From positions 1 through 6,867 of the forward strand of contig JAGQUL010000387.1 in assembly GCA_020438525.1 (NCBI GenBank): 6,867 nucleotides of DNA, in the 5' to 3' direction. Positions within the stretch are counted from its first letter, which is position 1; each line of letters opens with the position of its first letter. The translations under genes and the position numbers were made by a program. This stretch comes from Thermoleophilia bacterium (GTDB lineage: Bacteria; Actinomycetota; Thermoleophilia; Gaiellales; SKUG01). Below are positions 4,969-6,867 of the stretch, in pieces. The notes beneath the pieces are model-generated. The model was not told where the DNA came from and ran no database searches. It saw nothing but the letters and a program-made list of their open reading frames with translations.

Positions 4969-5970
4969 TCAGGCGAGGTGCTGCTCGAGGAAGGTCGCGA
5001 TGCGGTCGAGCACCGTGGCCGACGACCATTCGAGGCCGTAGTGGCCCGCTGCCGCGACGATCACCCGCGTCGAGTCGACGCCGTGTTCGAGCAGGGCGCG
5101 GTGGAGCAGCTGCGACTGGCCGGGCGACACCAGCCCGTCGAGCTCGCCGTGGAACAGCAGGAACGGCGGCTCGCCACCGCTCACGTGGCGGACCGGGTTG
5201 GCGCGCTGCACCTCGTCGGGGTCGTCGTCGATCGTCATCCCGCTGTGACGGCCAAACACGAACTGGGCCTCGGTGATGTCGGGGGCGTGATGGCGCGCCT
5301 GCTCGACCGCATCGAAGTCCATCGCGACCTGCGACAGATCCGTCAGCCCGAACACGTCGACCACGCACCGCACGCCGGTGACCGCCCCCGTGGTGACGCC
5401 CATCGCCGCGAGGTAGCCGCCGGCCGACTCGCCCCACAGCGCGACACGTCCGGCGTCGATCCGGAACTCGTCGGCGTGGTGACGCAGGAAGGCCACCGCT
5501 GCCGCGAGGTCGTCGACCGCGTCGCGGTAGATGCCGGTGCGCAACGTGCGGTACTCGATGCTGGCGACCACGACGCCGCGCTCCGCGATCGAGGTTCGCC
5601 GCAGCAGCGCCGCGCTCTTCGGCGACATCACGAACCCGCCGCCGGGCACGAACACCACGAGCGGGAACGGCCCGTCGCCGCGTGGCACGAGCAGATCGAG
5701 GCGGAGGTCGAGCGGGTCGCCGGCCGGGGTGGTGACCGAGCGGTAGGTCAGGTCGTGCACCATCTCCGGCCACGGCGTGCGGACCGTGACCACGTCGTCG
5801 CGGGTCACGACCACCAGCGAGCTGTCGGCCATGTCCACCGGAGCGACCCACGCTGCGGCGCGGAACGCACCGTGGTCGTGGTCGCTGACGCCGGCCTTCA
5901 TCCCGTGCACCTCGAGCGGGTCGGACGGGACGAGCCGGCGCTCAACCGGATCGTCGAGCGGCGTGGTCAT
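4969..5970 (-). CDS. Alpha/beta-hydrolase fold esterase/lipase (HSL / BD-FAE-like)
   Basis: 333 residues. Likely a cytoplasmic carboxylic ester hydrolase of unknown substrate. The core begins at about residue 85 (LDLRLDLLVPRG). The oxyanion segment VPGGGF (108-113) has Pro where the family usually has His (HGGGF). The nucleophile elbow is GESAGG with S182, the acid is D278 in HGELDG, and the base is H310 in AGHYG; this order and spacing are as expected for the fold. Residues 1-~75 are a less conserved N-terminal segment with no signal peptide. The ATG at 5970 was chosen over an in-frame ATG at 6066, because the extra 32 residues are low-complexity Arg/Gly/Thr and would run through the inverted repeat at 5997-6026. 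No good ribosome site precedes 5970. A weak -10-like TACAAC at 5981-5986 is the nearest candidate. Its gene is followed by the paired palindromes. Confidence 0.9.
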   Translation of the reverse strand: MTTPLDDPVERRLVPSDPLEVHGMKAGVSDHDHGAFRAAAWVAPVDMADSSLVVVTRDDVVTVRTPWPEMVHDLTYRSVTTPAGDPLDLRLDLLVPRGDGPFPLVVFVPGGGFVMSPKSAALLRRTSIAERGVVVASIEYRTLRTGIYRDAVDDLAAAVAFLRHHADEFRIDAGRVALWGESAGGYLAAMGVTTGAVTGVRCVVDVFGLTDLSQVAMDFDAVEQARHHAPDITEAQFVFGRHSGMTIDDDPDEVQRANPVRHVSGGEPPFLLFHGELDGLVSPGQSQLLHRALLEHGVDSTRVIVAAAGHYGLEWSSATVLDRIATFLEQHLA

Positions 5971-5996
5971 GGCGGCCACGGTTGTAGCAGCTGGGC

Positions 5997-6026
5997 CGGT
6001 CGTGCGGCACGGTCGCCGCACGACCG
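5997..6026. repeat. Perfect 12-bp-arm inverted repeat in the esterase/lectin divergent region
   Basis: CGGTCGTGCGGC (5997-6008) and GCCGCACGACCG (6015-6026) are exact reverse complements around a 6-base centre. It lies 26 bases from the esterase ATG and 21 bases upstream of the lectin -35 box. On the minus strand it covers the area where the -35 of a TACAAC promoter would fall. This suggests an operator that could govern one or both divergent genes. It could also be a stable leader hairpin. Confidence 0.7.
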
Positions 6027-6047
6027 ATCCACCGCGTCGACCACCGG

Positions 6048-6077
6048 TTGAGAACACACCGTCCAAACCACTACCCT
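6048..6077 (+). promoter_or_regulatory. Promoter for the lectin gene
   Basis: TTGAGA (6048-6053) and TACCCT (6072-6077) are separated by 18 bases, a good sigma-70-type match in such GC-rich DNA. Transcription would start near 6084, leaving a leader of about 40 bases before the ATG at 6124. Confidence 0.5.
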
Positions 6078-6112
6078 GCGTGGCGGCGGAACGCCGTTAT
6101 CACAGACGGAGC

Positions 6113-6116
6113 AGGA
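6113..6116 (+). promoter_or_regulatory. Ribosome binding site of the lectin gene
   Basis: AGGA, 7 bases before the ATG at 6124; a GGA at 6118-6120 is too close to the start. It supports the ATG at 6124 as the start. Confidence 0.5.
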
Positions 6117-6123
6117 CGGAACC

Positions 6124-6867
6124 ATGAAGTTGGCGGAGATCGGCGCGCGACGGCGCGTCCTGATGAGCGGGCGGTTGCCCGTCGTGACGGCGTTGCTGGT
6201 GGGAGCGGTCGGCTTCGGTGCCGGTGTGTCGGGCCCGGCCCCGGCGGCGGCGGCCACCACGGGCACCCTGACGGCCCAGCACTCCGGCCTGTGCCTCGAC
6301 ATCACCGGCGGCAGCACGGCAAACGGTGCCGCGGTCGTCCAGAACACCTGCAACGGGGCGGCCAGCCAGCACTGGGAGTTCGTCGCCGTCGGGACCGGGC
6401 AGTCGATCCGCAACGTCAACTCCGGGCGGTGCATGGAAGCGGGCACGTCGTTCCTGTTCACGAACGGCCGGGTCGTCCAGCGCGACTGCGCCGGCACGAA
6501 CAACCAGATCGTGACCGAGCTGACCGGACCGTCGTACCGGTTCCGCCACTCCAACCGCTGCCTCGACGTGCCGAGCTCGTCGCTCACCGTGGGTCGCCAG
6601 CTCGAGGAGCGCAGCTGCTCCGGCGGCGCCAACCAGCGGTTCACGTTCACGCCGGCGACGCCGCCCCCACCGCCGCCGCCTCCCCCGCCCCCGCCGCCCG
6701 TCGGGCCGATCCCCGATGCGGGCCTGCCGGCGGTGTCGGTCGAGGCCAACCGTGTCGTCTCGCAGCGCACCGAGATCCTGCAGGCCGGCGTCACCGGCTA
6801 CAGCTCGGGCAACGACTCGTTCCCCAACACCAACATCCGCGTCGCCGCGTTCGCCGAGATCGGCAAC
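6124..6867 (+). CDS. Secreted ricin-B type (beta-trefoil) lectin-domain protein with polyproline linker, C-terminus cut by window edge
   Basis: 248 residues are visible and the frame is open at the right edge. Residues 1-~44 are an export signal: basic n-region with RRRVLM (10-14, weakly Tat-like), hydrophobic VVTALLVGAVGFGAGV (20-35) and an Ala-rich end before TTGTLT. Residues 46-176 form one beta-trefoil with three repeats, each with a Cys pair exactly 19 apart: C57/C76, C103/C122, C146/C165, likely disulfides. Repeats 1 and 3 have CLD plus QHW / NQRF; repeat 2 has CME and NQIV, so its sugar-binding Asp and aromatic are lost. Residues 180-192 are 13 consecutive prolines (bases 6661-6699), a linker to a second domain (from 193) that starts VSVEANRVVSQRTEIL and is truncated. 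It should bind extracellular glycans; the downstream domain's role cannot be read. Divergent from the esterase. Confidence 0.92.
   Translation, partial: MKLAEIGARRRVLMSGRLPVVTALLVGAVGFGAGVSGPAPAAAATTGTLTAQHSGLCLDITGGSTANGAAVVQNTCNGAASQHWEFVAVGTGQSIRNVNSGRCMEAGTSFLFTNGRVVQRDCAGTNNQIVTELTGPSYRFRHSNRCLDVPSSSLTVGRQLEERSCSGGANQRFTFTPATPPPPPPPPPPPPPVGPIPDAGLPAVSVEANRVVSQRTEILQAGVTGYSSGNDSFPNTNIRVAAFAEIGN

Noticed and set aside
4646..5851. Minus-strand frame running through the palindromes into the SDR region
   Set aside because: It overlaps the SDR and esterase in another frame and translates the palindromes as repeated peptides, which is a by-product of the repeats rather than a protein.
4978..6051. 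Long plus-strand frame opposite the esterase
   Set aside because: Same cause: antisense of a real gene with an intact catalytic triad; the translation is rich in Arg, His, Asp and Val with no recognisable motif.
6661..6699. Polyproline tract as a slippage-prone frameshift site or sequencing artefact
   Set aside because: The 13 proline codons use mixed synonyms, so there is no long homopolymer, and the frame continues sensibly on both sides.
5967..6794. Minus-strand frame opposite the lectin, with a long Gly run
   Set aside because: The Gly run is the complement of the polyproline linker codons; the lectin strand has a signal peptide, Cys-paired trefoil and ribosome site.

Overview
This is a GC-rich stretch (high G/C at third codon positions, GTG starts, short intergenic gaps) that reads like an actinobacterial chromosome. 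The Asp-type MurA, a probable leaderless murA start and the overall gene style suggest the Acidimicrobiia (Ilumatobacter-like) lineage. That placement is an inference from style, not from a marker search. I see no rRNA, tRNA, CRISPR array, transposase or phage gene.

Layout. Seven of the eight likely protein genes are complete or nearly so, and two run off the window. (1) 1-1075, minus: murA, truncated by the left edge. (2) 1112-2401, minus: a five-bladed beta-propeller glycoside hydrolase of clan GH-J type (GH32/GH68-like) with an unusual N-terminal helical extension and a hairpin that could mask its ribosome binding site. (3) 2500-2691, minus: a 63-residue orphan with a strong Shine-Dalgarno. 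(4) 2692-2917: a 226-base divergent control region with an AT-rich patch, a 12-bp inverted repeat and short direct repeats. (5) 2918-3262, plus: a 114-residue charged helical protein of unknown function. (6) 3302-3973 and 3973-4767, minus: a short-chain dehydrogenase followed, in a one-base stop/start overlap, by a divergent ComB (2-phosphosulfolactate phosphatase)-like protein. (7) 4768-4968: an intergenic region carrying two copies of a 27-bp near-perfect palindrome exactly 60 bp apart. (8) 4969-5970, minus: an alpha/beta hydrolase (esterase). (9) 5971-6123: a divergent promoter region with a perfect 12-bp-arm inverted repeat. (10) 6124 to the right edge, plus: a secreted ricin-B (beta-trefoil) lectin with a 13-proline linker, truncated by the window.

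How they work together. murA is a housekeeping cell-wall gene and the GH-J enzyme lies just upstream of it. The dehydrogenase and ComB-like genes look translationally coupled and probably act on one small-molecule pathway. The esterase and lectin are divergently arranged around a shared control region. No single multi-gene defence or biosynthetic system is evident. The most unusual items are the paired palindromes, the helical-extension GH-J enzyme with its possible RNA switch, and the motif-poor ComB paralogue. There is no gene-free stretch longer than 300 bases.
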